Made by a program: the position numbers and the translations under genes. Under the pieces are notes generated by a model. It saw only the letters and a list, made by a program, of their open reading frames with translations, searched no databases and was not told the origin of the DNA. A DNA stretch of 64,000 nt, taken from contig NZ_JAUZEE010000008.1 in NCBI RefSeq assembly GCF_030705305.1, forward strand, positions 1 to 64,000, written 5' to 3'. This document shows, piece after piece, positions 33,096 through 41,985 of the stretch (position 1 is its first letter; the number at the start of each line of letters is the position of its first letter). The DNA comes from Leptothrix discophora. Its GTDB lineage: Bacteria; Pseudomonadota; Gammaproteobacteria; Burkholderiales; Burkholderiaceae_C.

Positions 33096-34378
33096 CGCGC
33101 GGCTCCGGCGGTTGCGCGGGTCAGCGCCAGCTGCTGGGCGCCGCCCTCGATGCGCCAGCCGGCTGGCTGCAGCCGGCTGCGCAGCTGCGCGACCTCGTCG
33201 TCGCCGAGCTGCGGCGCGGCCAGCGTCAGGCGGCCGTTGTCGTAGCGCAGCGTCTGCACCGGCAGCTTGTCGGGCCAGGCGCTGGCGAGGGCCTGCAGCA
33301 TCGGCTCCAGGTCGGTGTCGCCGGCCTTGCCGGCGGCGGCGCGCAGCGACTCGTTCTCGCGCCGCATCTGCACCGGCGCGTCCAGGATGGCGCGCACCTG
33401 CGGGTGGGCGCTGCGCAGCAGCTGGGTCATGCGCTCCTTGCGGTCGGCCAGTTCGCTGCGCTGCTGCCAGGCCCAGGCGTTCAGGCCGATCAGCTGCACG
33501 CCGATCAGCCCGGCCAGGCCCCAGCGCACCGGACGCCAGGCGGGGCTGCGCAGGCGGGTCAGGGCATCGCGCAGCACGGTCGCGCCGCGGTGGCGCGGCG
33601 TCAGTCCGAACTGGCGCAGGTTCCAGCGGCCTTCCGAGGCGCCCAGCAGGCGCTGGGCCGGCGTGCGCACGGCCACCGGTCGACCCAGCCAGGCCTCGGC
33701 GGCCTGCACCAGCGCCGGGCTGGCGCTGCACTGCAGGTCGTCGGGCAGCGGGTCGGGCAGCAGGGCCTGGGTCAGCGCGCCGGGGCGTCCGGCAGCGGTG
33801 TTCCAGGGCCACGCGAGCAGCCCGTCGGATTGGCTCAACGTGACCCAGGCGCGGCCGTCGTCGGCACCGGCGTCGTCCGCTTCGGCCAGCACGCTGGCGA
33901 TGTCCAGCATGGCCGGCAGAGCGCCCGGCACCTGGGCCGGCACGACCCGGTCGACCGGCCTGCCGGCGGCTTCCAGGCGCTCGATGGCGGCCTTCAGCGC
34001 GGTGGCGTCCATCACCGCGACCCAGGCGTCCGAGCCGGGCTGCGCACCCGGTTCGAGGGCCAGGTGCAGCCCGTCGATGTCGTCGAGCACGAGCTCTTCG
34101 AGCAGGCCGCGCAGCGCGCCGTCCATGCGCGAGGCCGGCGCACGCGGCACGGTGATGCGGTGGAAGCTGACGTCGCCGGGTGCGCAGACCAGCACCGTGC
34201 TGGTGGCCGCGGGCAGCAGCGCGAGCGGGGCCCGGCCTTCGCTGCCGACCGAGCGACCGTCCGCGCTGAGGACGTGCTGCCAGCCTTCCGGGCCTCGCCC
34301 CGCGCCGTCCGGATTGCCCGCAGCGGCACCTGCCAGCAGGCGTGCGCGGGGGGGCAATTGAAGGATCAGCACGCTCAT
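33092..34378 (-). CDS. gspL: type II secretion protein GspL
   Basis: Inner-membrane platform protein of 428 residues that anchors GspE. The N-terminal part is the actin-like cytoplasmic domain (to about 270), then one membrane segment (LAGLIGVQLIGLNAWAW) and a periplasmic ferredoxin-like domain. ATG 34378 (MSVLILQLPPRARL) matches the family start; the frame continues upstream to 34450 but is not family-like. It is coupled to gspM by a 4-base overlap; 73 bp separate it from gspK. Confidence 0.93.
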   Translation of the reverse strand: MSVLILQLPPRARLLAGAAAGNPDGAGRGPEGWQHVLSADGRSVGSEGRAPLALLPAATSTVLVCAPGDVSFHRITVPRAPASRMDGALRGLLEELVLDDIDGLHLALEPGAQPGSDAWVAVMDATALKAAIERLEAAGRPVDRVVPAQVPGALPAMLDIASVLAEADDAGADDGRAWVTLSQSDGLLAWPWNTAAGRPGALTQALLPDPLPDDLQCSASPALVQAAEAWLGRPVAVRTPAQRLLGASEGRWNLRQFGLTPRHRGATVLRDALTRLRSPAWRPVRWGLAGLIGVQLIGLNAWAWQQRSELADRKERMTQLLRSAHPQVRAILDAPVQMRRENESLRAAAGKAGDTDLEPMLQALASAWPDKLPVQTLRYDNGRLTLAAPQLGDDEVAQLRSRLQPAGWRIEGGAQQLALTRATAGAAR

Positions 34379-34451
34379 GGGGATGTGGAAAAGCCGTCGG
34401 CGATTGTAGGTGGCAGGGTACGGAAATCCCGCCGAATCATGGGGTTGCAAT

Positions 34452-35450
34452 TCATTGCTGGAGTGACGTGCGAACTGTTGCCGGATCGATCCGGCGCGAC
34501 ATCAGCACCCGCACGTCGCGGCTCTGCGGGTTGCGTTCGAGCAGCGAGCGCTGGCTGACGACCAGCGTGTCCAGGCGCATGGTGCCGTCGACCTCGAAAT
34601 AGCGTGAGTTGACGCCCAGGCGCTGGCTGTCCAGCGCCGCGCCCGGCCCCAGCACCTCGCGGGCGTCCTCGACCTGCTGAAGGTGCTTGCGCAGCCGCGC
34701 CTGCACCAGCCGTTCCGCGCCGGCCAGGTCGACCCCCGCCACGACCGCGACGATGACCTCGCGCGGCGCGGTGTTCAGGTTGACCGGGGTGTTGGCCGGC
34801 AGCCAGGCGACAAAGGGCGCCAGGCGCTGCACCGTCGCCGGTGTGAGGCCCAGCCAGCCCAGGTCGTCGACGCTGGCCGGCAGCAGCGGGGTGCGGCGGC
34901 GGCTGTCGTCGATGCCGTTGAGTTCGACCGTCGTGCCCGGCATGGCCTGGCGCAGGCTGTCGGCGATCAGCGGCGCGACCGACGGCGGCAGGCCGATCAG
35001 CTCGCACAGCCGCATCAGCGTCTTCAGCTCCTCGGGCTGGACCTTGCCTTCCCGCACCAGGTTGCGCAGGTTGTAGCGGGCCTGCACATCGCGGATCACG
35101 CCCGACAGGTAGGCCTCGGGTGCGCCGGCCTCGTCGGCGTTGTTGTTGCGGTCTGCGGCCAGGAAGGTCGACAGCTTGGCCTCGGCCAGCGGCACCGCCC
35201 AGGGCTCGCCGAGGTGGTCGACGTCGCTGGTGCGCTGGTCCTCGCGCAGGATCAGCCGGGCCCAGTCGAGCGCGCCGTTGAGGATCCAGCGCGCCTGCGC
35301 CTGGCTGCGCTCGGCCGCCTCGACCTGCACGGCGACCCATTGCTGCCAGACCATGCCGGCGGCCAACGTCGTGATCAGCGTGACGATGATCATGGCCGTC
35401 AGCAGCGCCGCGCCGCGCTGCGCACCCATCGGAGCGGGTCGGCGTGTCAT
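34452..35450 (-). CDS. gspK: type II secretion minor pseudopilin GspK
   Basis: Tip pseudopilin of 332 residues. The prepilin leader is cut at G13|A14 (QRGAALLTAM); position +5 is Thr rather than Glu, as is normal for GspK. The helix MIIVTLITTLAAGMVWQQWV is followed by the large GspK alpha domain (NLVREGKVQPEELKTLMRL, and PVNLNTAPREVI). ATG 35450 overlaps the gspJ stop by four bases. Confidence 0.95.
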   Translation of the reverse strand: MTRRPAPMGAQRGAALLTAMIIVTLITTLAAGMVWQQWVAVQVEAAERSQAQARWILNGALDWARLILREDQRTSDVDHLGEPWAVPLAEAKLSTFLAADRNNNADEAGAPEAYLSGVIRDVQARYNLRNLVREGKVQPEELKTLMRLCELIGLPPSVAPLIADSLRQAMPGTTVELNGIDDSRRRTPLLPASVDDLGWLGLTPATVQRLAPFVAWLPANTPVNLNTAPREVIVAVVAGVDLAGAERLVQARLRKHLQQVEDAREVLGPGAALDSQRLGVNSRYFEVDGTMRLDTLVVSQRSLLERNPQSRDVRVLMSRRIDPATVRTSLQQ

Positions 35451-36133
35451 GGGTGGACCAGCCGGATGTCGCGCTGCAGCGTGCCGGCGTGGGTCGCGCC
35501 CTCGCCGAACTTCAGCAGCAGCCGGACGCCGTCGGGCAGCGCCTCGCGCAGGCCGGTGGCTGGCTTGGCCTTGTTGCCGTCGCCGCTGGAGCCGCCGTTC
35601 GTGGCGCCGCCGTTCGTCGCGACGTCGCCGCTGGATTGCGCGTTGCTCCAGGCGTTGCTGCTCGACAGGAAGACGTACACCTGCATCGTCGCGACCCGTT
35701 CGAGCAGCGTCAGCGTGCCGGGCTCGTTGCCCAGCAGCTGGTAGCTGCGCAGCCAGCCGTCCTGCAGCGTTTCGGCATCGCGCAGCGTCGAGCTGGTCCA
35801 GCGCTGCAGGCGGCCGCCGCGCAGGGTCCAGGCGACCACCTGCACGCCGTCCTCGAAGCGCCGCGTCAGGCGCAGCGTCGCGCCGTCGAAGTTCAGGCCC
35901 GGCACCTGCTGCGTGTCCAGCACGTTGCCCAGGTCGGCTTCCCATTGGCCGGTCACCGACTGCAGGCGCAGCAGGCCGTCCATGCGCGCCTGCACGGTCT
36001 CGCGGCTGCGCACCACCATGTCGACGCCTTGCCAGGCCATGCCCGCCATCAGCGCGAGGATGAAGAGCGAGACCAGCACCTCGATCAGCGTGAAGCCCCG
36101 ATCGGCGCGGGCGGGATGGGCGATCGGCTTCAC
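35447..36133 (-). CDS. gspJ: type II secretion minor pseudopilin GspJ
   Basis: Minor pseudopilin of 228 residues that forms the tip complex with GspI and GspK. Prepilin cleavage at G13|F14 in DRGFTLIEVLV with Glu at +5. The start is GTG 36133, whose GTGA overlaps the gspI stop. Unusually, residues near 180-200 hold a Gly/Asn/Ser-rich insert (NGGATNGGSSGDGNK). Confidence 0.94.
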   Translation of the reverse strand: MKPIAHPARADRGFTLIEVLVSLFILALMAGMAWQGVDMVVRSRETVQARMDGLLRLQSVTGQWEADLGNVLDTQQVPGLNFDGATLRLTRRFEDGVQVVAWTLRGGRLQRWTSSTLRDAETLQDGWLRSYQLLGNEPGTLTLLERVATMQVYVFLSSSNAWSNAQSSGDVATNGGATNGGSSGDGNKAKPATGLREALPDGVRLLLKFGEGATHAGTLQRDIRLVHP

Positions 36134-36507
36134 TGGCGCGGCAGGATGGTCGTGAGCTGCAGGATGGGCTGGCCCTGCAGGTCGGTGATGCGGGCGTCGA
36201 CGCGGCGGAAGTTCGGGTTCGGCGTGGGTCGCACCACCAGCACGCCGCGGTAGCCGGCGCCGAGCTGCTCGCAGTTGATGTCGGTGTCGCCGACGGCCGG
36301 GAACTGGCGCGTCAGGCGCAGCTCGGTCAGCAGGTTGTCGGCACACCACTGCGCCGCCAGCGTGTCGGCAAGGCGCTGGGTGTTGGACGTCAACGCCGCC
36401 GACGCCTTCAGGCCGGCTGCCAGCGTGATCGCCACGATGGCCAGCGCGACCAGCACCTCGATCAGCGTCAGGCCGCGGCGCGGCCTGGCCTCAGGGCTGC
36501 GCCGCAT
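36130..36507 (-). CDS. gspI: type II secretion minor pseudopilin GspI
   Basis: Minor pseudopilin of 125 residues, the scaffold of the tip complex. Prepilin cleavage is at G12|L13 in RRGLTLIEVLVALAI, with Glu at +5. Length is normal for the family. Its start overlaps the end of gspH by 17 bases. Confidence 0.95.
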   Translation of the reverse strand: MRRSPEARPRRGLTLIEVLVALAIVAITLAAGLKASAALTSNTQRLADTLAAQWCADNLLTELRLTRQFPAVGDTDINCEQLGAGYRGVLVVRPTPNPNFRRVDARITDLQGQPILQLTTILPRQ

Positions 36508-37015
36508 CGTCGTTCACCACGCGGAAGGGGCCGATGCCGTCGCTGGCCAGTGCGATGCGGCGTTCGCCCAGCCGCAGCACGACGCGCTGTGCGCCGATCA
36601 CCGGCTCGGGGCCGAGCGGGATGGACGTCCGGCCCGGCGGCAGCTCGACCTGCAGCGCTTCGGCGCTGGGCACCAGCCAGCGCAGCGGCAGGTCGTGGCC
36701 TTCGGGCAGGCCGTCGAAGTGGAAGGCATCGGGCGGCGCGTCGAGGGGGCGGGTCACCGAGCCGGCATCCGGCCGCGTCGACGGACCCGGACCCCAGCGC
36801 ACGGGCAGGCCCAGCGCGCGCGACTGGGCTCGGCCGGCCTCTAGCAGCGTCGCCAGCCGCGCGGCTTCCTGTTCGAGCCGCGTATGCGCCGGATCGGGCA
36901 GGGCCAGGCTGGCAACCGCGCTGGCCACAGCGATCAGCGCCACCACGATCATCAGCTCCAGCAGCGTGAAGCCGCGCTGGGCACCCGGATGCCGGGCCGG
37001 CTGGCCGCGGCTCAC
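36491..37015 (-). CDS. gspH: type II secretion minor pseudopilin GspH
   Basis: Minor pseudopilin of 174 residues joining the tip complex to the GspG shaft. Prepilin cleavage is at G15|F16 in QRGFTLLELMIVVALI, with Glu at +5, followed by a helix and the GspH beta domain (VVLRLGERRIALASDGIGPF). The gene lies 10 bp behind gspG. Confidence 0.94.
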   Translation of the reverse strand: MSRGQPARHPGAQRGFTLLELMIVVALIAVASAVASLALPDPAHTRLEQEAARLATLLEAGRAQSRALGLPVRWGPGPSTRPDAGSVTRPLDAPPDAFHFDGLPEGHDLPLRWLVPSAEALQVELPPGRTSIPLGPEPVIGAQRVVLRLGERRIALASDGIGPFRVVNDDAAQP

Positions 37016-37025
37016 GGCTGCAGGC

Positions 37026-37496
37026 TCACTGCCAGGAGCCGAGGTCGGCGTCCTTGCCTTCGCCGCCGGGCTGGCCGTCCGCGCCGAGCGAGAACACGTC
37101 GATCTCGCCCTTCACGCCGGGGTTGGCGAACTGGTAGGGGCGGCCCCACGGGTCGTTGGGCAGCTTCTCGAGGTAGGGCTTCCAGTTGGGCGGGTTCGGT
37201 CCGGACGACGGCCGCGCGACCAGCGCCTGCAGGCCCTGTTCGCCGGTCGGGTAGCGCTGGTTGTCGAGCTTGTAGAGCTTGAGCGCCTGCATCAGGTTGC
37301 CGATGTCGGTGCGTGCGGCGGTGACGCGGGCATCGTCGGCGCGGTCGAGCACGTTGGGCACGACCAGGGCGGCCAGCACGCCGATGATGACCAGCACCAC
37401 CATCAGCTCGATCAGGGTGAAGCCGCGCCGGATCAGGTGGCGGGCACGTGGGGACATCGGGGACAGGGCAGTCATCGGGGCGGTCTTGTGGTCCAT
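37026..37496 (-). CDS. gspG: type II secretion major pseudopilin GspG
   Basis: Major pseudopilin of the shaft, about 156 residues. Prepilin cleavage is at G25|F26 in RRGFTLIELMVVLVIIG, with Glu at +5; the calcium-binding C-terminal region is clear (LPNDPWGRPYQFANPG, DVFSLGADGQPGGEGKDADLGSW). The leader looks long; ATGs at 37475 and 37457 are alternatives, none with a strong ribosome site. It is the first gene of the gspG-F operon, divergent from gspC. Confidence 0.96.
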   Translation of the reverse strand: MDHKTAPMTALSPMSPRARHLIRRGFTLIELMVVLVIIGVLAALVVPNVLDRADDARVTAARTDIGNLMQALKLYKLDNQRYPTGEQGLQALVARPSSGPNPPNWKPYLEKLPNDPWGRPYQFANPGVKGEIDVFSLGADGQPGGEGKDADLGSWQ

Positions 37497-37624
37497 CGTC
37501 GGGCAGGCCGGCAGGAAGTCGGCAGGAGGTCGGCGGCCGTGGTCGGACGGGTCGGCCGGTGCTCACGGTTGCTCACCGTGGCGCCCCTCCCAGGCAGGGA
37601 GCCGTCCATCATAATGGTCGGATC

Positions 37625-38230
37625 ATGGCAGCACGTTCGACAGCTTGGCTGGTCTGGGCGGCCCTCGCGGGCAGTCTGGTGTTCTGGGGTTTGCGCCTGG
37701 GCGTGCAGCCGCAGGGCGTGCCTGCGCAGGTCCAGACCGTGGGCGCGGACCAGTCGGCGCGTGGCGACATCTTGCGATTGTTTGCAAATCCGTCCGGTCC
37801 CGGCGCCGCTCCGGCACCGCAGCAGGTCGCCGCCGCCAGCCGACTCCGCCTGCTGGGTGTCGTGGCCGGTGCCGGTGACACGGCGCGTGGCTGGGCCCTG
37901 CTGGCGGTCGATGGTCAGCCAGCCCGCATGATCCCGGTCGGTGCGGCCGTGACGGACGAATGGGTGGTTCAGACGGTGAGCCAGCGCCAGGTCGAGATCG
38001 GACCGACGGGTCAGCCACCGGTGGCCGTGCTGGACCTGCCGTTGCCCGCCGCTGCCGCGACCGGCACGCTCGGCCCGGCCGGCACCTTGTCGACGCCGCA
38101 GCCCTCGCCGGCCCTGGTCGCGCCCGGTGTCCCGGTCCCGCCGCCGGTCGTGCTGGCGCCGGATGGTTCGGTGGTCCAGCCGGGCCTCGAAGGCCAGCCG
38201 CCCCCTCCGCCGCCGGTCGTCGTCCGCTGA
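37625..38230 (+). CDS. gspC: type II secretion protein GspC (short, no PDZ domain)
   Basis: Inner-membrane protein of 201 residues connecting the platform to the secretin. One N-terminal membrane segment (AWLVWAALAGSLVFWGLRLG) and an HR domain (LRLLGVVAGAGDTARGWALLAVDG to QRQVEIG, about 70-130) are followed by a Pro-rich tail ending in PPPPPPVVVR. There is no PDZ domain, as in the Xanthomonas/Burkholderiales type. It is transcribed divergently from the other gsp genes, so it needs its own promoter. Confidence 0.88.
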   Translation: MAARSTAWLVWAALAGSLVFWGLRLGVQPQGVPAQVQTVGADQSARGDILRLFANPSGPGAAPAPQQVAAASRLRLLGVVAGAGDTARGWALLAVDGQPARMIPVGAAVTDEWVVQTVSQRQVEIGPTGQPPVAVLDLPLPAAAATGTLGPAGTLSTPQPSPALVAPGVPVPPPVVLAPDGSVVQPGLEGQPPPPPPVVVR

Positions 38231-38259
38231 TCGCGGGCGGGAGGACGGGCCGGCGCGCC

Positions 38260-39354
38260 TCAGCGTTCGGGCAGGTGGATGAACTCGCGCACGGCCGCGT
38301 TCAGCACCGCGTCGGCCGGCTCGTCGTTCAGCGTGATCGGCTCGGGGCCGTCGGCCACGTCCGACAGCATCGACGCCGCGCTGGCCACCAGTGGCCAGCT
38401 CACCGCGATGCCGGTGCCGTCCAGGCTGTCCATGCCGAGCGTCAGCAGGGCCGTGCTCTTGAAGCCGCCCAGGACCGCGTCGAGCCCGGCGTGGTCGGTG
38501 CTGCGGCAGAACACGCAGTAGTCGGCCACCGGGCCGGCGATGTGCGAGGCCACGATCAGCGCCGCGCAGGCGACGATGCCGTCGATCAGGATCAGGTGGC
38601 GCTTCTCGGCCGCCTTGAGCAGCGCGCCGACCATCATCGCGGTCTCGAAACCGCCGAAGGCTGCCAGCACCTCGACCGGGTCCTCGACCGCACCGTGGCG
38701 GTTCTGGGCCGCCTGCAGCACCACCATCAGGTGCTCCAGCGTCATCGACGGCATGCGGTCGCCGGCGTTGAGGATGGTGCGCAGCTGCATCCCGGTGATG
38801 CGCGAGATGACCAGCCCCGCCGCCTCGACCGCGCCGACGCCGATGCCGGCACAGCCCAGCACGTTGCCGGGCAGCGCGTCGGTGATCTCCATGCCAGCGC
38901 GTATGGCCGAATTCAGCTGGTCCAGCGTCATCGCCTGGGCGACGCGGCAGTTGCGCGTGCCGTGCGCGATCTTGCGGGCCATCACGCCGGGCTGGACCCG
39001 CAGCGGCGTGGTCAGGCCGCAGTCGACCACGTTGAGCGTCAGGCCCTGGCGATGGGCCAGCACCGGCAGCGGGACGCGGCTGTTGACGATGTCCTCGACC
39101 GTCTGGACCGTGCTGCGGTGCTGCGGCGAGGACACGTCCACCGCCAGCCCGTGATCCCCCGCGAAGACCAGCAGCTGCGGCTGGCGCAGGCGCGGCCGCA
39201 GCGCGTTCTGGATCAGCCCGAGCCGGACCGCCAGGGGTTCGAGTTCGCCCATGTGACCGCCCAGTGCGGCGCGGCGCTGCAGCTTGAGCTGCAGCGCCTG
39301 TTCCAGCGACGGGCGCAGGGTGGGCGCCACCAGCGGCGGGGTCTCGGTGAACAT
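38260..39354 (-). CDS. cobT: nicotinate-nucleotide--dimethylbenzimidazole phosphoribosyltransferase
   Basis: Makes alpha-ribazole phosphate, the lower-ligand precursor of cobalamin, from nicotinate mononucleotide and dimethylbenzimidazole. The 364-residue protein has the family stretches VFAGDHGLAVDVSS, the glycine-rich NVLGCAGIGVGA, FGGFETAMMVGALL and DGIVACAALIVA. Start ATG 39354. No other cobalamin genes are visible here. It is convergent with gspC (29 bp between stops). Confidence 0.95.
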   Translation of the reverse strand: MFTETPPLVAPTLRPSLEQALQLKLQRRAALGGHMGELEPLAVRLGLIQNALRPRLRQPQLLVFAGDHGLAVDVSSPQHRSTVQTVEDIVNSRVPLPVLAHRQGLTLNVVDCGLTTPLRVQPGVMARKIAHGTRNCRVAQAMTLDQLNSAIRAGMEITDALPGNVLGCAGIGVGAVEAAGLVISRITGMQLRTILNAGDRMPSMTLEHLMVVLQAAQNRHGAVEDPVEVLAAFGGFETAMMVGALLKAAEKRHLILIDGIVACAALIVASHIAGPVADYCVFCRSTDHAGLDAVLGGFKSTALLTLGMDSLDGTGIAVSWPLVASAASMLSDVADGPEPITLNDEPADAVLNAAVREFIHLPER

Positions 39355-39400
39355 GGGTCGTCTCGGGTCGGCGGCCGGGGAGCGTCGGCCTGGGCGCGGG

Positions 39401-40993
39401 TCAGCGCAGGAAAAGACGGTACACCGGGTTGTCGGTTTCCTCGACACAGGGGTAGGCCAGCGTGTCCAGGAATTGGCGGAACTTTGTCCGGTCCGACTTC
39501 GGAACCTGGATGCCCACCAGGATGCGGCCGTAGTCGGCACCCTGGTTGCGGTAGTGGAACAGGCTGATGTTCCAGCCCGGGTGCATGCTCGACAGGAAGC
39601 GCATCAGCGCGCCCGGACGCTCCGGGAAGACGAAGCGGAACAGCCGCTCGTCGGCCGCCAGCGGCGAGTGCCCGCCCACCAGGTGGCGGATGTGGTCGGC
39701 GGCCAGCTCGTCGTGGCTCAGGTCGATGGCGCGGAAGCCGTTGCGCGCGAAGAGATCGGCGATCTCGGCCGACTCGCCGGGCTTGCTCAGGCTCAGGCCG
39801 ACGAAGATGTGGGCCTGGCTGGCGTCCGAGATGCGGTAGTTGAACTCGGTCACGCTGCGCGGGCCGATCAGCTCGCAGAAGCGCTTGAAGGAGCCGCGCT
39901 CCTCGGGGATCGTGACGGCGAACAGGGCCTCGCGGGCCTCGCCGAACTCGGCCCGCTCGGCCACGAAGCGCAGGCGGTCGAAGTTCATGTTCGCGCCGCA
40001 GGTGATGGCCACCAGCGTCTCGTCGCGGATGCCGGTGCGCTCGACGTACTGCTTGATTGCCGCCACGCCCAGCGCGCCGGACGGCTCCAGCACCGAGCGG
40101 GTGTCCTGGAAGACATCCTTCATGGCCGCGCAGACCGCGTCGGTGTCGACGCGGATGAACTCGTCGACCAGCACGCGGGCGATGCGGAAGGTCTCCTCGC
40201 CGACCTGCTTGACGGCGGTGCCGTCCGAGAACAGTCCGACGTCGTGCAGCCGCACGCGCTTGCCGGCCTCGACCGAACGCGCCATCGCGTCCGAGTCGTG
40301 GGTCTGCACGCCGATCACCCGGATCTCCGGGCGGACCGCCTTGAGGTAGGCCGCCACGCCCGAGATCAGGCCGCCGCCGCCGATCGCCACGAAGACCGCG
40401 TGGATGGGGCCCTGGTGCTGTCGAAGGATCTCCATGCCGATGGTGCCCTGGCCGGCGATCACGTCCGGATCGTCGAAGGGGTGGACGAAGGTCAGGCCCT
40501 GGTCGCGGGCGACGCCGAGTGCGTGCTCGTAGGCGTCGGAATAGCTCTCGCCGTGCAGCAGCACCTCGCCACCCCGGGCGCGCACCGCGTCGACCTTGAC
40601 CGCCGGCGTGGTCGTCGGCATCACGATGACGGCCCGGCAGCCCAGCCGCTGGCCGCCCAGTGCGACGCCCTGGGCGTGGTTGCCGGCCGAGGCGCAGATC
40701 ACGCCGCGGGCGAGCTGCCCGGGCGTCAGGTGGGCCATCTTGTTGTAGGCGCCGCGCAGCTTGAAGCTGAAGACCGGCTGGTTGTCCTCGCGCTTGAGCA
40801 GCACCCGGTTGCCCAGCCGCGCCGACAGGTTCTGCGCCGGCATCAGCTCGGTTTCGTGAGCGACGTCGTAGACCTTGGCGTTCAGGATGCGCTGCAGGTA
40901 GCTGCTGGCCAGCGCGAGCTTGGCGGCCTGTGCCTTGGCGGGGCTGACCTTGGCGGGCGCCTTGCCCTTGGTCTTCGCGGCGGTCCGTGCCAT
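39401..40993 (-). CDS. ilvA: threonine ammonia-lyase, biosynthetic
   Basis: PLP enzyme turning threonine into 2-oxobutanoate, the first step to isoleucine. About 530 residues: catalytic domain with the PLP lysine K78 (FSFKLRGAYNK), the phosphate-binding GGGGLISG loop and SAGNHAQGVA, then two C-terminal ACT-like regulatory domains (ALFAVTIPEERGSFKRFCEL and RLFRFVFPERPGALMRFL) for isoleucine feedback. ATG 40993 has AGGCGAG upstream and gives near-normal length; an in-frame ATG at 41077 would add a basic 28-residue tail. A terminator-like hairpin and a candidate small RNA lie upstream. Confidence 0.95.
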   Translation of the reverse strand: MARTAAKTKGKAPAKVSPAKAQAAKLALASSYLQRILNAKVYDVAHETELMPAQNLSARLGNRVLLKREDNQPVFSFKLRGAYNKMAHLTPGQLARGVICASAGNHAQGVALGGQRLGCRAVIVMPTTTPAVKVDAVRARGGEVLLHGESYSDAYEHALGVARDQGLTFVHPFDDPDVIAGQGTIGMEILRQHQGPIHAVFVAIGGGGLISGVAAYLKAVRPEIRVIGVQTHDSDAMARSVEAGKRVRLHDVGLFSDGTAVKQVGEETFRIARVLVDEFIRVDTDAVCAAMKDVFQDTRSVLEPSGALGVAAIKQYVERTGIRDETLVAITCGANMNFDRLRFVAERAEFGEAREALFAVTIPEERGSFKRFCELIGPRSVTEFNYRISDASQAHIFVGLSLSKPGESAEIADLFARNGFRAIDLSHDELAADHIRHLVGGHSPLAADERLFRFVFPERPGALMRFLSSMHPGWNISLFHYRNQGADYGRILVGIQVPKSDRTKFRQFLDTLAYPCVEETDNPVYRLFLR

Positions 40994-41184
40994 CGACTCG
41001 CCCTTCGCCTTCCCGATGGACTTGCCGGCAGCAGCCGGAAGGGAGGGCGAGGCGGGGGTCTTGCGCGCGGAAGGCATGGTCGGGAAGGCGGGTCGGAAGG
41101 GGCGTCGATCATAAGTGAGCCCCCCCGGGCATCCCCCGCGCACGCGGCCCCGCGCGGGGCCGCTGGCCTTCCCTGCTCGGGCAG

Positions 41185-41317
41185 AAAAAAAGCCCAAGAC
41201 CGGAGGCCTTGGGCTTAATCCACCTTTTGAGGAGGGTGGAGGAGACAACTTGTGGAAATCACCCGACATGCGGGCAGCACTTGATTGACTTTTGGTGGCT
41301 GACCGCTCGGTTTCCTT
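41185..41317 (-). ncRNA. candidate small RNA (or terminated leader) upstream of ilvA
   Basis: A self-contained 133-base transcription unit with no convincing reading frame. A good sigma-70 promoter lies at 41325-41354, and the predicted start is A at 41317. The 3' end is a 9-bp hairpin (41190-41198 / 41208-41216, 9-base loop) followed on the minus strand by a T-run, a textbook terminator. Inside, CCACC/GGTGG (41235-41239 / 41220-41224) forms a hairpin whose loop shows CUCCUCAAAA, an anti-Shine-Dalgarno sequence; a second UCUCCUCC lies just before it. No Ile- or Thr-rich leader peptide is present. It could also be a conditional terminator for ilvA. Confidence 0.6.
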
Positions 41318-41324
41318 GAGGATG

Positions 41325-41354
41325 ATTCTATGCGTGCGCCATGTTGCAATGCAA
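41325..41354 (-). promoter_or_regulatory. sigma-70 promoter of the candidate small RNA
   Basis: On the minus strand: -35 TTGCAT (41354-41349), 18-bp spacer, -10 TAGAAT (41330-41325). The start point about 7 bases further lies just upstream of the small-RNA hairpins. Confidence 0.6.
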
Positions 41355-41547
41355 CGTACACGCATGAATTCCCCTGCCAGTTCGACGCACAAGGCATGAC
41401 GTCCCGCACGGTCTGCCTGCTTGGGTTAGTGCTGCGTGGGGCGCCAGGGTCACAATCCGCGACTCGGCGAGGGGCACGGGCCCGCGACACCGGTTCCGGA
41501 TACCTCGCCTCAACCGCAGCGCGGCGCGTCGGCGCCGATCGACCACC
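41355..41547. other. gap before the OsmC gene
   Basis: With the small-RNA region this makes a stretch of over 500 bases without a protein gene between ilvA and the OsmC gene. I see no reading frame, terminator or clear promoter in these 193 bases; the promoter of the OsmC-family gene should be here. Confidence 0.4.
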
Positions 41548-41973
41548 ATGGAATGCACGATCAACTGGATGCCGTCCAACGGCATGGCCTTCTCCGCAGA
41601 AACCGGCAGCGGACACCTGCTGACGATGGACGGCGCGCCCGAGGGCGGTGGCCGCAACCTCGCGCCTCGGCCGATGGAGACGCTGCTGGCCGGCGCCGGT
41701 GCCTGCGCCGCCTATGACGTGGTGCTGATCCTCAAGCGCGGACGCCACGCCATCAGCGGCTGCAAGGTCCAGGTCCAGGCCGACCGCGCCGAGGTCGACC
41801 CCAAGGTTTTCACCCGCATCGTGATGACCTTCATCGTCACCGGCAAGGGCCTGCCAGAGGTCGCCGTGCAGCGCGCGGTGCAGATGTCGCACGACAAGTA
41901 CTGCTCGGCCACCGCGATGCTGGCCAAGACCGCCGAGATCGAGGTCAAGGTCGAGGTCGTGAACGAGGCCTGA
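41548..41973 (+). CDS. OsmC family protein
   Basis: OsmC/YhfA-like protein of 141 residues, a group that includes thiol peroxidases. It has the two conserved cysteines of the fold, in AGACAAYDVV and in DKYCSATAML, so peroxide or organic-hydroperoxide reduction is possible; YhfA-type members have no proven role. Start ATG 41548 gives the usual MECTINWMPSNGMAF N terminus. It is convergent with coq7, 12 bp between the stops. Confidence 0.9.
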   Translation: MECTINWMPSNGMAFSAETGSGHLLTMDGAPEGGGRNLAPRPMETLLAGAGACAAYDVVLILKRGRHAISGCKVQVQADRAEVDPKVFTRIVMTFIVTGKGLPEVAVQRAVQMSHDKYCSATAMLAKTAEIEVKVEVVNEA

Positions 41974-41985
41974 CGGCCCGGCCGC

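Noticed and set aside
37625-38230. gspC as truncated because it lacks a PDZ domain
   Set aside because: Short GspC/XpsN-like forms without PDZ are normal in several beta- and gammaproteobacteria, and the frame ends cleanly after a Pro-rich tail.
41185-41317. Isoleucine/threonine leader-peptide attenuator for ilvA
   Set aside because: The only frame through the leader (MSGDFHKLSPPPSS...) has no run of Ile, Val, Leu or Thr codons before the terminator.
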